This document shows positions 27,983-35,578 of a DNA stretch of 38,770 nt, in pieces; position 1 is the stretch's first letter, and every line of letters starts with the position of its first letter. Under the pieces are notes generated by a model. The model was not told the DNA's origin. It made no database searches and worked only from the letters and a program-made list of their open reading frames with translations. The translations under genes and the position numbers were made by a program. Source of the DNA: an uncultured Anaerolineae bacterium (lineage in GTDB: Bacteria > Chloroflexota > Anaerolineae > Anaerolineales > Villigracilaceae); contig CAIMZS010000482.1 in assembly GCA_903846015.1 (NCBI GenBank), positions 1 to 38,770 on the forward strand, in the 5' to 3' direction.

Positions 27983-29686
27983 CTATGCCTGAATCTGGCC
28001 AGCCAACTGTTGAAGCTTGATGATGACAAACTCAGCGGGCTTTAGCGGGGCAAAGCCGACGACCACGTTGACGATGCCCTGATTGATATCGTTTTGAGTG
28101 GTAGTTTCTTTGTCGCATTTCACCAGGTAAGCATCGCGCGGCGTGCTGCCTTGGAACGCACCCTGCCGGAACAGGTTGTGCATGAAAGCGCCCACATTGA
28201 GACGAACTTGGGCCCAGAGAGGTTCATCATTTGGTTCAAAAACTACCCATTTAAGACCACGATACAGGCTTTCTTCGATATAAAGCGCCGTCCGTCGTAC
28301 AGGAATATATTTCCATTCATCCGCGAGCTGGTCCGCCCCGCGCAATGTACGCGAACCCCACACCACTCTCCCTGCAACCGGAAAAGCGCGCAAACAATTG
28401 ATGCCGAGTGGGTTCAGTTCGCCATTTTCATCATCCGTCAGCGGCACACTTAATTGCGGCACACCAGCCAGGGTCGCATCCAAACCAGCCGGCGCCTTCC
28501 AAACACCGCGCTGTGAATCGGTGCGGGCAAAAATACCGGCTACTGCCCCGGATGGCACAAATTCTTCAACCTGGTTGCCGCGCTTCGGATTGCCCTGTTT
28601 AAGACGTGGGAAAAACAGGGCTGCATTCTTGCTGCGCGTACCGACATAATCGGTGTTGGCATCCGAGAATTTTTGCTTGGCCAGGGTCTTGGACTTCCAA
28701 TCGCTGGGAGGATCAACCAGCAGCATGGCGCGGCGTTTCTCGCAATAAATTGCTGCATCTGAAATCAGGCTGACATCCACATCACCGCTCAATGTGTAAG
28801 GTGGGATGCTCAAAATGTTAAAAAGTCCATCAATAGAATACAGTTGTTCAAGCGCATATAACCCAGTTTTATTAGTTTCAGCCAGGTTGGGTGTAAAGTC
28901 ATCCGCCTTTGTAAGCTTTATCCCATCCGAAACAGACGCCTCCATATCAGAATAGGCTGTAATTAGAGCTGCCTGGGCAGTCGTAATGTTTTGAGGAACT
29001 TGCGGATTGGCATTCTTGGCGGTCGCCAGCGCAGCCTCAGCAGTAGTAATTGGATCGGAGGCAGCCGTAATCGATGGCAAGGCATTCTGCTGGTTGAGAT
29101 CGGTCACGGTTGAGTTCCAATGCACAAGATTAGATTCGGCCGCCAGGACTTTGTCCACCCGCCGCGCGCTGTCTTTATAGGAAACATTCAAGAAGCGCTC
29201 AGTAGTTTGACTGGCGCCCACATCCTTGACCGTCAAATTGAACAAATCATTTACCGTCAATCCCATGCTCGCGGCAACATCCGGGGACGCATTGGTTGTC
29301 ACTATTGCCCGCAAATTAGCACCCCATTTTCCAGGTGAAACCGAAATGAGCTTTAACCCGCCAGCCGCAAGGATGGCATTAGGGTGATTTGGGGGGATGG
29401 CATTCGCACCCGCCGGATCTTCGTGGTAAAGCCGCACAATCACGGCCTGGCTGCCGCCGTTCAGGTAGAAGTCGCGGACGGCATAACCGAGCGAACTATC
29501 AACCCACAAGCCGCCAAAGATGCGTTCAAAATCGCCGAAGTTATTGATGGTTGTTGCTTCGTTGACTGGGCCTCGCAAGGTCCGGCCAATAAAAGCAGTA
29601 ACCGCGGTCGCCACTCCAGTGATGGTGCGGACACCGCTCGAAATTTCTTCGACATAAACGCCAGGATATGTAGGTGCTACTGGCAT
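27983..29686 (-). CDS. Contractile tail sheath protein
   Basis: The protein has 567 aa. The start at 29686 is chosen because AGGAGG sits 6 nt upstream and the sequence begins MPVAPTYPGVYVEEISSGVR, the canonical sheath N-terminus; a longer frame begins at 29737. The C-terminal domain carries the family's conserved parts (VVWGSRTLRG, YIPVRRTALYIEESL, GFAPLKPAEFVIIKLQQ). A helical Ala/Thr-rich insertion lies at about 190-255. A single sheath gene serves the particle, unlike the three of Afp. It is the first gene of the CIS operon. Confidence 0.96.
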   Translation of the reverse strand: MPVAPTYPGVYVEEISSGVRTITGVATAVTAFIGRTLRGPVNEATTINNFGDFERIFGGLWVDSSLGYAVRDFYLNGGSQAVIVRLYHEDPAGANAIPPNHPNAILAAGGLKLISVSPGKWGANLRAIVTTNASPDVAASMGLTVNDLFNLTVKDVGASQTTERFLNVSYKDSARRVDKVLAAESNLVHWNSTVTDLNQQNALPSITAASDPITTAEAALATAKNANPQVPQNITTAQAALITAYSDMEASVSDGIKLTKADDFTPNLAETNKTGLYALEQLYSIDGLFNILSIPPYTLSGDVDVSLISDAAIYCEKRRAMLLVDPPSDWKSKTLAKQKFSDANTDYVGTRSKNAALFFPRLKQGNPKRGNQVEEFVPSGAVAGIFARTDSQRGVWKAPAGLDATLAGVPQLSVPLTDDENGELNPLGINCLRAFPVAGRVVWGSRTLRGADQLADEWKYIPVRRTALYIEESLYRGLKWVVFEPNDEPLWAQVRLNVGAFMHNLFRQGAFQGSTPRDAYLVKCDKETTTQNDINQGIVNVVVGFAPLKPAEFVIIKLQQLAGQIQA

Positions 29687-29861
29687 GGTGAACCTCCTAT
29701 TTGAATTGAATTCTTGAAAATATTCCCAACTCACCAAATTTTCGAGGTGAGCTGGGTACGGTATTTCTTACTACAAATTTCTCGTGTTGTTACCTTGAAA
29801 TATTATTTACTCGCCTTTAAGAACAATGCTGCGCTTATAAAACATTTCCCGACCCGGTTCT

Positions 29862-29920
29862 GTTAATATTCCGACAATAGTCCCGGTGTCTGCGATAGTG
29901 CCGAGTTTAGCACGTCCAAG
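29862..29920. repeat. Degenerate mosaic repeats in the CIS leader region
   Basis: Two tandem, diverged module A copies (ATAGTCCCGGTGTCTGC and GATAGTGCCGAGTTTAGCAC) follow a weaker CTGTTAATATT module. They would lie in the 5' leader of the sheath mRNA. Confidence 0.7.
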
Positions 29921-29996
29921 AAAAGAAACCATCTCTTTCACCAAATCCATTAGCCTACTGAAATGAATGAAATTCGATTTTCACCACTTACATCCA

Positions 29997-30040
29997 ATTA
30001 TATAAACAGTATATATGCCCAGCGTGTCGCCAGCGTGTCG
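29997..30040 (-). promoter_or_regulatory. Putative SARP-controlled CIS promoter with 11-bp direct repeats
   Basis: CCAGCGTGTCG occurs twice without a gap (30019-30029 and 30030-30040), an 11-bp period or one helical turn. On the minus strand a perfect TATAAT occupies 30002-29997; with 17-bp spacing its -35 position (30025-30020, ACGCTG) falls inside the repeat and lacks TTGACA. SARP regulators bind direct repeats spaced 11 or 22 bp that overlap the -35 of activator-dependent promoters (family knowledge). The SARP gene lies next to it, so control of the CIS operon by this regulator is a direct inference. Confidence 0.6.
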
Positions 30041-30216
30041 TATAACCGATTATTCTTATCTATTTCACATATTTTGTCAGAATATATTAAGTATAATTTA
30101 TTCATCCTGCCTTGCAACCTATCAGAAAGAATATTAACTTGGTACTGTTTTTTTGTAAAACACTGCTAATTCATATCTGCACCATAGAATGGCTTGACAT
30201 AATTGGAAGGAACGCT

Positions 30217-31581
30217 ATGTCTGCGAAACTTGCTCTTCACTTCTTGGGTCATCCACAATTGGAATTAGAAAATCATCCCATTGAAATAAACCGTCGCGCG
30301 GTTACGGCTTTCATCGCTTTTATTACGCTCAATGGGGAAAGTAAATCCAACCAGATAGTTTCGCGCGAAGTTTTAAGCGCATTATTATGGCCAGATTATG
30401 ACCAATCCAGGGCTTTTACAAACCTGCGTCACACTTTGTGGGAATTTCAACAAATATTTGGCAGAGGTTGGTTGGTTACCAACCGAGAGACTGTTGCCTG
30501 GCATCCTGACATAGATATTTGGGTGGATGTAAATCAGTTTGAAACTAAATTACTTGAAAGCTGCAATCAAAATGATGTATCCCTGCGTATCCCATTGCTG
30601 ATTAATGCTATTAACCTTTATCGAGACCATTTTCTCGATGGTTTCAACCTGAAAGAATCACCCACCTTTAATGAATGGATTGGATCCAAATCTGAAGTTT
30701 TACAAAACAAACTAGTTACCGCAATATCCATGCTTGTAGAAGGGTATTGTTGGATCGACAAGGCAGAGGCAGCTATCCCGTATGCCAGGCGTCTTGTGGC
30801 GCTCGATCCACTTAATGAATCTGCGCATCGCCAATTAATACAAATTTACATACAAGCAGGGCAGAGAAACGCGGCATTAAAACAATATAAATCGTGCGAA
30901 CGTATCATACGTAAAGAATTAGGGGTTGACCCGCAAGTTGAAACGCGCTCGCTTAACAAGCGAATTCGAAAAGGGGAGCTGGTAAACCCTTATCCTGTCT
31001 CGCGAGAAAAAAGCGATCCCTTGCAGGCGTCGCAACAAAATGCCTCGATCGACAGGAAAGATGGAACCCCGAAAAATGCTGATCATCAAACTTCAAGTCT
31101 TTTTGAACAAAAAATATATAATTTAAAGCCATCACCTGGATCAGAATTTGACGGGTTATTAGTAAAAATTCCTCTGAAGAAACAATATATTTTTACCTAT
31201 CGTGATATGCTCGAAAATCTCACGATAGCCATCAAGATGTTATCCAATCTCCAGGCATCGCTCGATCGAATTGACCCGGATTCGATTGGCTTACAAGAAC
31301 ACACGATGGTAGAGGCTGGCACATTATCAAACCCTTCGAGCCAGGAGATAGATCCGACTGGACAGAACATTTCCAGATCCAGACATGCAACAATTGCAAT
31401 TTTGCTAGAAATTAGAGGGGATTTGTTGAAAATACTGGATGCCCAGGAGGAGTCATTCCAAGCTTATGAAAATGCATTCAATTTAGCACAAATGGAAATT
31501 CAAAAAACGCGACTTGCTAGCAAATTGTTCGCTATTTCAAACAGCTTACATCTCGCCAGCATTCAAGCAATCGAAAAGTAA
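30217..31581 (+). CDS. SARP/BTAD-type transcriptional regulator
   Basis: The protein has 454 aa from the ATG at 30217, preceded by GGAAGG; an upstream ATG at 30112 gives an unlikely hydrophobic extension. Residues 1-100 form an OmpR-like winged helix (LHFLGHPQLELENHPIEI, LSALLWPDYDQSRAFTNLRH). Residues about 105-245 are a bacterial transcriptional activation domain (HFLDGFNLKESPTFNEWI, ARRLVALDPLNESAHRQLIQ, YKSCERIIRKELGVDP). The C-terminal ~200 residues are helical with no NB-ARC or other NTPase motif. It is divergent from the CIS operon and probably its activator, acting at the 11-bp repeats. Confidence 0.88.
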   Translation: MSAKLALHFLGHPQLELENHPIEINRRAVTAFIAFITLNGESKSNQIVSREVLSALLWPDYDQSRAFTNLRHTLWEFQQIFGRGWLVTNRETVAWHPDIDIWVDVNQFETKLLESCNQNDVSLRIPLLINAINLYRDHFLDGFNLKESPTFNEWIGSKSEVLQNKLVTAISMLVEGYCWIDKAEAAIPYARRLVALDPLNESAHRQLIQIYIQAGQRNAALKQYKSCERIIRKELGVDPQVETRSLNKRIRKGELVNPYPVSREKSDPLQASQQNASIDRKDGTPKNADHQTSSLFEQKIYNLKPSPGSEFDGLLVKIPLKKQYIFTYRDMLENLTIAIKMLSNLQASLDRIDPDSIGLQEHTMVEAGTLSNPSSQEIDPTGQNISRSRHATIAILLEIRGDLLKILDAQEESFQAYENAFNLAQMEIQKTRLASKLFAISNSLHLASIQAIEK

Positions 31582-32126
31582 CTCCGAGTCTAATTACGCA
31601 ACTTAAATGACGCTATCAGCATGGAAAATAATTCCAGGCACTCTACCATTTCCAGCTTCAAACGCCTATTCAGTCCAAGGAAAGTAGCGCGATCCTGGTA
31701 ACAGTTAATCCATGGAAGTTGAAAACACCCGAAGCATTCGGAGCAGGAGGGGCACAAGGCGAAAAAGGTTAATATTTCTTAAAATGTTCTTGAATTTCCT
31801 TGGTGCTCTTCGTGTCTTTGCGATAAAAAAGTTTTTGCAGTGAGAACTTATCCAAAAATAACCAGGGCCTACCCTCAAAAGATTTTTATCCTCCCCATCC
31901 TTCGAAGTAGACACGGGCCCTTGTGATGTTACATCCTGTTCCCTGCCCATATTTCGCCACAGCTATCAACCGCGAACCCTTTTATTGAGTTTCAGGTAAA
32001 AAAGGGCTGGTTATTCTTTTCACGTTCCATATCGAATCCAACCACCTTGGGTGAGGTAAAATAAAAACATAATCTACCCTGAGACCCAGCGTTTTCAAAA
32101 ATGTCGAGATCAGAAGATTTCTCGAA
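31582..32126. other. Intergenic region with a decayed dispersed repeat
   Basis: No credible gene is seen. 31735-31840 carries a sequence (CTTGGTGCTCTTCGTGTCTT and flanks) that I recognise as a common dispersed non-coding repeat of many environmental bacterial genomes. A loose CCCTTTT/AAAAGGG inverted repeat near 31978-32010 might serve as a weak hairpin. Confidence 0.5.
31735..31840. repeat. Dispersed CTTCGTGTCTTTG-type repeat remnant
   Basis: It contains GGCGAAAAAGGTTAATATTT and TCCTTGGTGCTCTTCGTGTC. This resembles a frequently seen dispersed element whose spurious translation gives basic, Arg/Leu-rich peptides. The identification is from memory. Confidence 0.45.
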
Positions 32127-32849
32127 ATGAAAAATTTTGTCGGGAATTATCCAACTTCAGGAGAAGTGTGTTTGACAGATCGATTCCAAAATTACCGTGA
32201 GTTACAAGGTGCGAACCTGGAAGGGATAGATTACCGCATCGAGACTGCTATCCGCTCACGAAACCACGAGTCAATTGGCCAATCCGCGCTTGAAAGAGCA
32301 AAATCAATCATCATCCTGGGGGTTCATGCCGGCGGCATCGAGCCTGGAACATCAGAACTGGCACGCTCGATTGCCGGGGAAGATTTTTCGTTGTATTTAT
32401 TTGAGGGTATCACTGGCAATAATAAGGTATTGCACATCACCAGCACACATTTTGATGAGCCGCGCTGTACAGAATTGGTAAAAAACCATCACAGTTCGGT
32501 ATCGTTGCACGGTTTTATTGAATCACCTTCCGATCCGTGTGTCTACGTTGGCGGTAAGGATATTGGTTTAAAACAGCAAATATTGAGTAACCTGATGAAT
32601 AACGGTTTTTCAACAGAGATAAATACCGGTAAATATGCTGCAACCGCAGCAGGAAATATTTGCAACCGCACGTCTTCAGGCCAGGGCGTCCAAATTGAAA
32701 TTGCGAAGGGGCTGCGCACTCAATTCTTTGAAGATTATTCAAGCCGTAGAGGCAGAGAAAATACAACCGCGTCATTTGAAAGCTTTGTTAAGGCAATCCG
32801 AAATACTCTGCTTAATGACTCATTGGGCCGTCAAGATCATTACCGCTAA
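32127..32849 (+). CDS. Poly-gamma-glutamate hydrolase family protein
   Basis: The protein has 240 aa. The motif VHAGGIEPGTSELA (about 66-79), then HITSTHFDEP (103-112) and VSLHGF (125-130), are the conserved blocks of the phage PghP/YmaC-like gamma-PGA hydrolase family. H67, E72 and H128 are likely zinc ligands. Such enzymes cut poly-gamma-glutamate and are common in phages and bacteria. No signal peptide is seen, so it is either cytoplasmic, exported with phage or CIS particles, or released by lysis. It lies between the SARP gene and a convergent operon. A weak ribosome site (AGAAG) precedes the start. Confidence 0.85.
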   Translation: MKNFVGNYPTSGEVCLTDRFQNYRELQGANLEGIDYRIETAIRSRNHESIGQSALERAKSIIILGVHAGGIEPGTSELARSIAGEDFSLYLFEGITGNNKVLHITSTHFDEPRCTELVKNHHSSVSLHGFIESPSDPCVYVGGKDIGLKQQILSNLMNNGFSTEINTGKYAATAAGNICNRTSSGQGVQIEIAKGLRTQFFEDYSSRRGRENTTASFESFVKAIRNTLLNDSLGRQDHYR

Positions 32850-33063
32850 AGCTTCTGGCAAAGCTCATTGGTGTGTGTTGCAATACCCCGGTTCTAATTG
32901 TGTCAAGGCTCGTTGACTTTGAATACACGATAATTGGATACAAATTTTCGATGTATTTATTGGGTATTGTTTTTGGTGGGGCAGTTTCTAAAGAAAATAA
33001 TCGCGTCAACAGTTCCGCCTGATTCTCATCCTGCTTATGAACCTGGAGGGCTGGCAGGTCAGC

Positions 33064-35571
33064 TCAGGTAAACGTCCTGATTAACTCTTCATCCAGTTTA
33101 TTAACCGAATTTTCTGAATTTTCAATTATTCGCGCGGCTATCAATGATTTCATCTGGCTAAAATAATTATTCACTGAGCGGGCATTCCCAAAACTTGACT
33201 GTTTTGTAATGCTCATTATCAACAGGTTTTCTATAGCGGTCTCAGCCAAAGATTCTGAAAGCAAATAACCCTCCCCTTCTGACAAATTCACCAGAATTTT
33301 TCGGAGATCATGCCTGTCAAAATCTTGAAACTCCACCGATTGAGCAAACCGGGAACCAAGCCCAGGATTGCTATTGAGAAAATATTTCATTCGGTCCGGG
33401 TAACCCGCGACGATCACCACCAAACGATCTCGATTATCTTCCATCATTTTCACAAGCGTGTCAATTGCTTCTTTACCGAAATCGTTTTCAGCGCCGCTGC
33501 TGCTAAGCGAATAAGCCTCATCAATAAACAAGACACCATCGAATGCTTCCTTGATTCGGTCGCTTGTCCGAATCGCAGTTTGACCAACATATCCCGCCAC
33601 CAGATCGGCACGGCTGACTTCAACACAATGACCTTTATTCAGCAGCCCCAGAGATCGATACATCCTTCCAACCAAACGGGCAACAGTCGTTTTTCCGGTT
33701 CCTGGATTACCCAGAAACACCAGGTGCTGTATTAAAGGGCCGGGAGAAAAAGCCGGGGAGATATTTTTCCGGATATCTTCATATTTTAGACGGTTCACAA
33801 GCTGCTTAAAGTAATTTTTGACCGAGGCTAACCCGGTCAGACCATTCAATTCATCCAGGATTGATTCAATTGAGAATGTTTCTTTTGGAAGATGTGCGTT
33901 GTAACTATCCGGTAAATCGACGATTGAAAGCGGGGTATCCAGGGGTTGCGAGGCAGCCTTGATACGCACCGCTCTTCGGCGGTCAAGTGCTTCTGCCAGA
34001 TTGCGCATCTCGCCAGCATTCCCAAAATGTTCATCCCTCGATTTATGCAGACTAGTGATCACCTGATTAAGCCAAATTTCTGATTCTTGAGACACTGGGA
34101 TTGAATTTCGGTCCAGGATTTGGTGTAAGATTTGCCATAACTCTGCCGGTGAATAATCTGGAAACATTAAGACATTATCAGCAGGGAAGCGGCGTGATAA
34201 CCCCGGGTTTGAATCAAGGAATTTTTTCATCCTCGTTGGATAACCAGCCAGGATCACCACCAGTTTTGAACGTTCACTTTCCAGCCTTGGGAGAAGTGTT
34301 TCAATTGCCTCCTGCCCATATCCGCCTCGCTCTGGTTCACTCAATGTATACGCCTCGTCAATGAATAAAACCCCATTCAAAGCCGAATTAATCACCCGGT
34401 CGGTTTTCTGGGCCGTTGCACCGACAACATCTCCAACCAGATCGCTCCCAGTTGCTTCGATCAGGTGACCTCGTTTCAAGATTCCTATATTGTGCAACAA
34501 TTCGCCAAATAATCTGGCAACTGTTGTTTTTCCTGTCCCTGGGTTTCCGGTGAAAATCATGTGCATGGTTGGAATCTCAATTTTGGATGAGTTTTTTATA
34601 GACAACCAATTTGCAGTCTCCTGAACGCGTTGTTTAACCGCCTGCAAACCAATCAAAGCATTTAAACGCTCTTCAGCGGAAACACTTCCAGAAATGGAGG
34701 CGCTGAACCAGGCCTGCTTGCGGGTGGTTTCAATATCCAGTCGCTCGATCGCTCTTAATTTCAGCACCCACTTTCGAATGCCAATGGGTTCTGCGGCCAT
34801 CCAGGAAATTATCTTCTTGATTTCTCCTGCTTCCACCTTCAGGTTGGATACACTCTGAGCCTGTACGGTCAAACGCTCAATTTCCTCTTCGGTGGGACCA
34901 TCGATTTTTATTACTGCATGGCGGCTGCCAATCCCTTCTTTTTCAGATATTGCTGCTCTTAATTCGGGGATGGGTAGCTGAGACCCAACCTCCAATAATT
35001 GAGCATGGCTATCGGCTGAAAATAAGAACAAACAGCTATTCTGGTTTGTGGAAGGTAACCTCCCCCAACTGCCGATCAATCCCGATAGAATTCTTACATC
35101 ATCATGGTGAAATAGAAGTGCTTCCGCTTGCATGATCACTATTGCAGTACGGTAATCGGTCAGGTTCATTAAAGTATTTAAGAATCGAATCGTGAACAAA
35201 TCCCCCATCGCGGCAAGCGGCTTTTCAATTTTGGGCTCATTTGGAGCAGAAAACAGCATTAGGGTATCAAATGGACCATTAGACAGACGTTTCATCTGAC
35301 CCATCGAACGCATCGATTGACTGGATTTTCCGCGCTGTGCCAGGATGGTAATCTGTTCCGAGCGAGAATCCTTGAAATAGATTGATTGGTGTGGAGAACT
35401 GAACACGACTCGATCATAATTGTTGGCTTTTAACTCATCCAACAACACCGTTTCGATCTCTTTTTCTTCATATTTTTCATCAATAAAGGCATCCTCCAGG
35501 CCTGGACCATAAAGCACAAACAGCCTCTTCCCCCAATGAGGCTGCATAGCAAGTTTAATTCTCTCGATCAT
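33064..35571 (-). CDS. Tandem CbbX/SpoVK-like AAA+ ATPase
   Basis: The protein has 835 aa with two intact AAA+ modules. Module 1 has GNPGTGKT at 342-349, LFIDEA at 402-407 and NPGLSRRF at about 455-462. Module 2 has GNPGTGKT at 621-628, LFIDEA at 691-696 and NPGLGSRF at about 735-742. Pore-region and RF(P/A) arginine-finger motifs match the CbxX/CfqX (SpoVK, CbbX, EccA) family. The first ~290 residues form a separate domain without Walker motifs, possibly a degenerate AAA or sensor module. The family remodels protein complexes by substrate threading. It is the last gene of a three-gene operon, 7 nt after the coiled-coil gene, which is its likely partner or substrate adaptor. Confidence 0.9.
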   Translation of the reverse strand: MIERIKLAMQPHWGKRLFVLYGPGLEDAFIDEKYEEKEIETVLLDELKANNYDRVVFSSPHQSIYFKDSRSEQITILAQRGKSSQSMRSMGQMKRLSNGPFDTLMLFSAPNEPKIEKPLAAMGDLFTIRFLNTLMNLTDYRTAIVIMQAEALLFHHDDVRILSGLIGSWGRLPSTNQNSCLFLFSADSHAQLLEVGSQLPIPELRAAISEKEGIGSRHAVIKIDGPTEEEIERLTVQAQSVSNLKVEAGEIKKIISWMAAEPIGIRKWVLKLRAIERLDIETTRKQAWFSASISGSVSAEERLNALIGLQAVKQRVQETANWLSIKNSSKIEIPTMHMIFTGNPGTGKTTVARLFGELLHNIGILKRGHLIEATGSDLVGDVVGATAQKTDRVINSALNGVLFIDEAYTLSEPERGGYGQEAIETLLPRLESERSKLVVILAGYPTRMKKFLDSNPGLSRRFPADNVLMFPDYSPAELWQILHQILDRNSIPVSQESEIWLNQVITSLHKSRDEHFGNAGEMRNLAEALDRRRAVRIKAASQPLDTPLSIVDLPDSYNAHLPKETFSIESILDELNGLTGLASVKNYFKQLVNRLKYEDIRKNISPAFSPGPLIQHLVFLGNPGTGKTTVARLVGRMYRSLGLLNKGHCVEVSRADLVAGYVGQTAIRTSDRIKEAFDGVLFIDEAYSLSSSGAENDFGKEAIDTLVKMMEDNRDRLVVIVAGYPDRMKYFLNSNPGLGSRFAQSVEFQDFDRHDLRKILVNLSEGEGYLLSESLAETAIENLLIMSITKQSSFGNARSVNNYFSQMKSLIAARIIENSENSVNKLDEELIRTFT

Positions 35572-35578
35572 ATTGATT

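Larger units (their letters stand above)
29687..30216. other. Divergent regulatory region between CIS operon and SARP gene
   Basis: A 530-bp AT-rich region. It holds degenerate mosaic repeats in the presumed sheath leader (29862-29920), a putative promoter toward the sheath gene, and an exact 11-bp direct repeat. A TATAAT also occurs near 30095 on the plus strand, but without a well-spaced -35. Confidence 0.65.

Noticed and set aside
29687..29737. Longer sheath start at 29737
   Set aside because: The canonical sheath N-terminus and an AGGAGG site place the start at 29686.
30112..30216. N-terminal extension of the SARP regulator to an ATG at 30112
   Set aside because: The added 35 residues are hydrophobic and unlike the family; GGAAGG precedes the ATG at 30217, where the winged-helix sequence starts.
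31705..31950. An 81-codon minus-strand frame in the intergenic region
   Set aside because: Its Arg/Leu-rich C-terminal half is the translation of a common dispersed non-coding repeat; no ribosome site or family is visible.
32860..32916. A frame reading VLQYPGSNC that resembles the start of PurQ-like amidotransferases
   Set aside because: It is short, has no continuation, overlaps the hydrolase gene in another frame, and partly coincides with a weak CCCCGGTTCTA repeat-like sequence. Chance is more likely.
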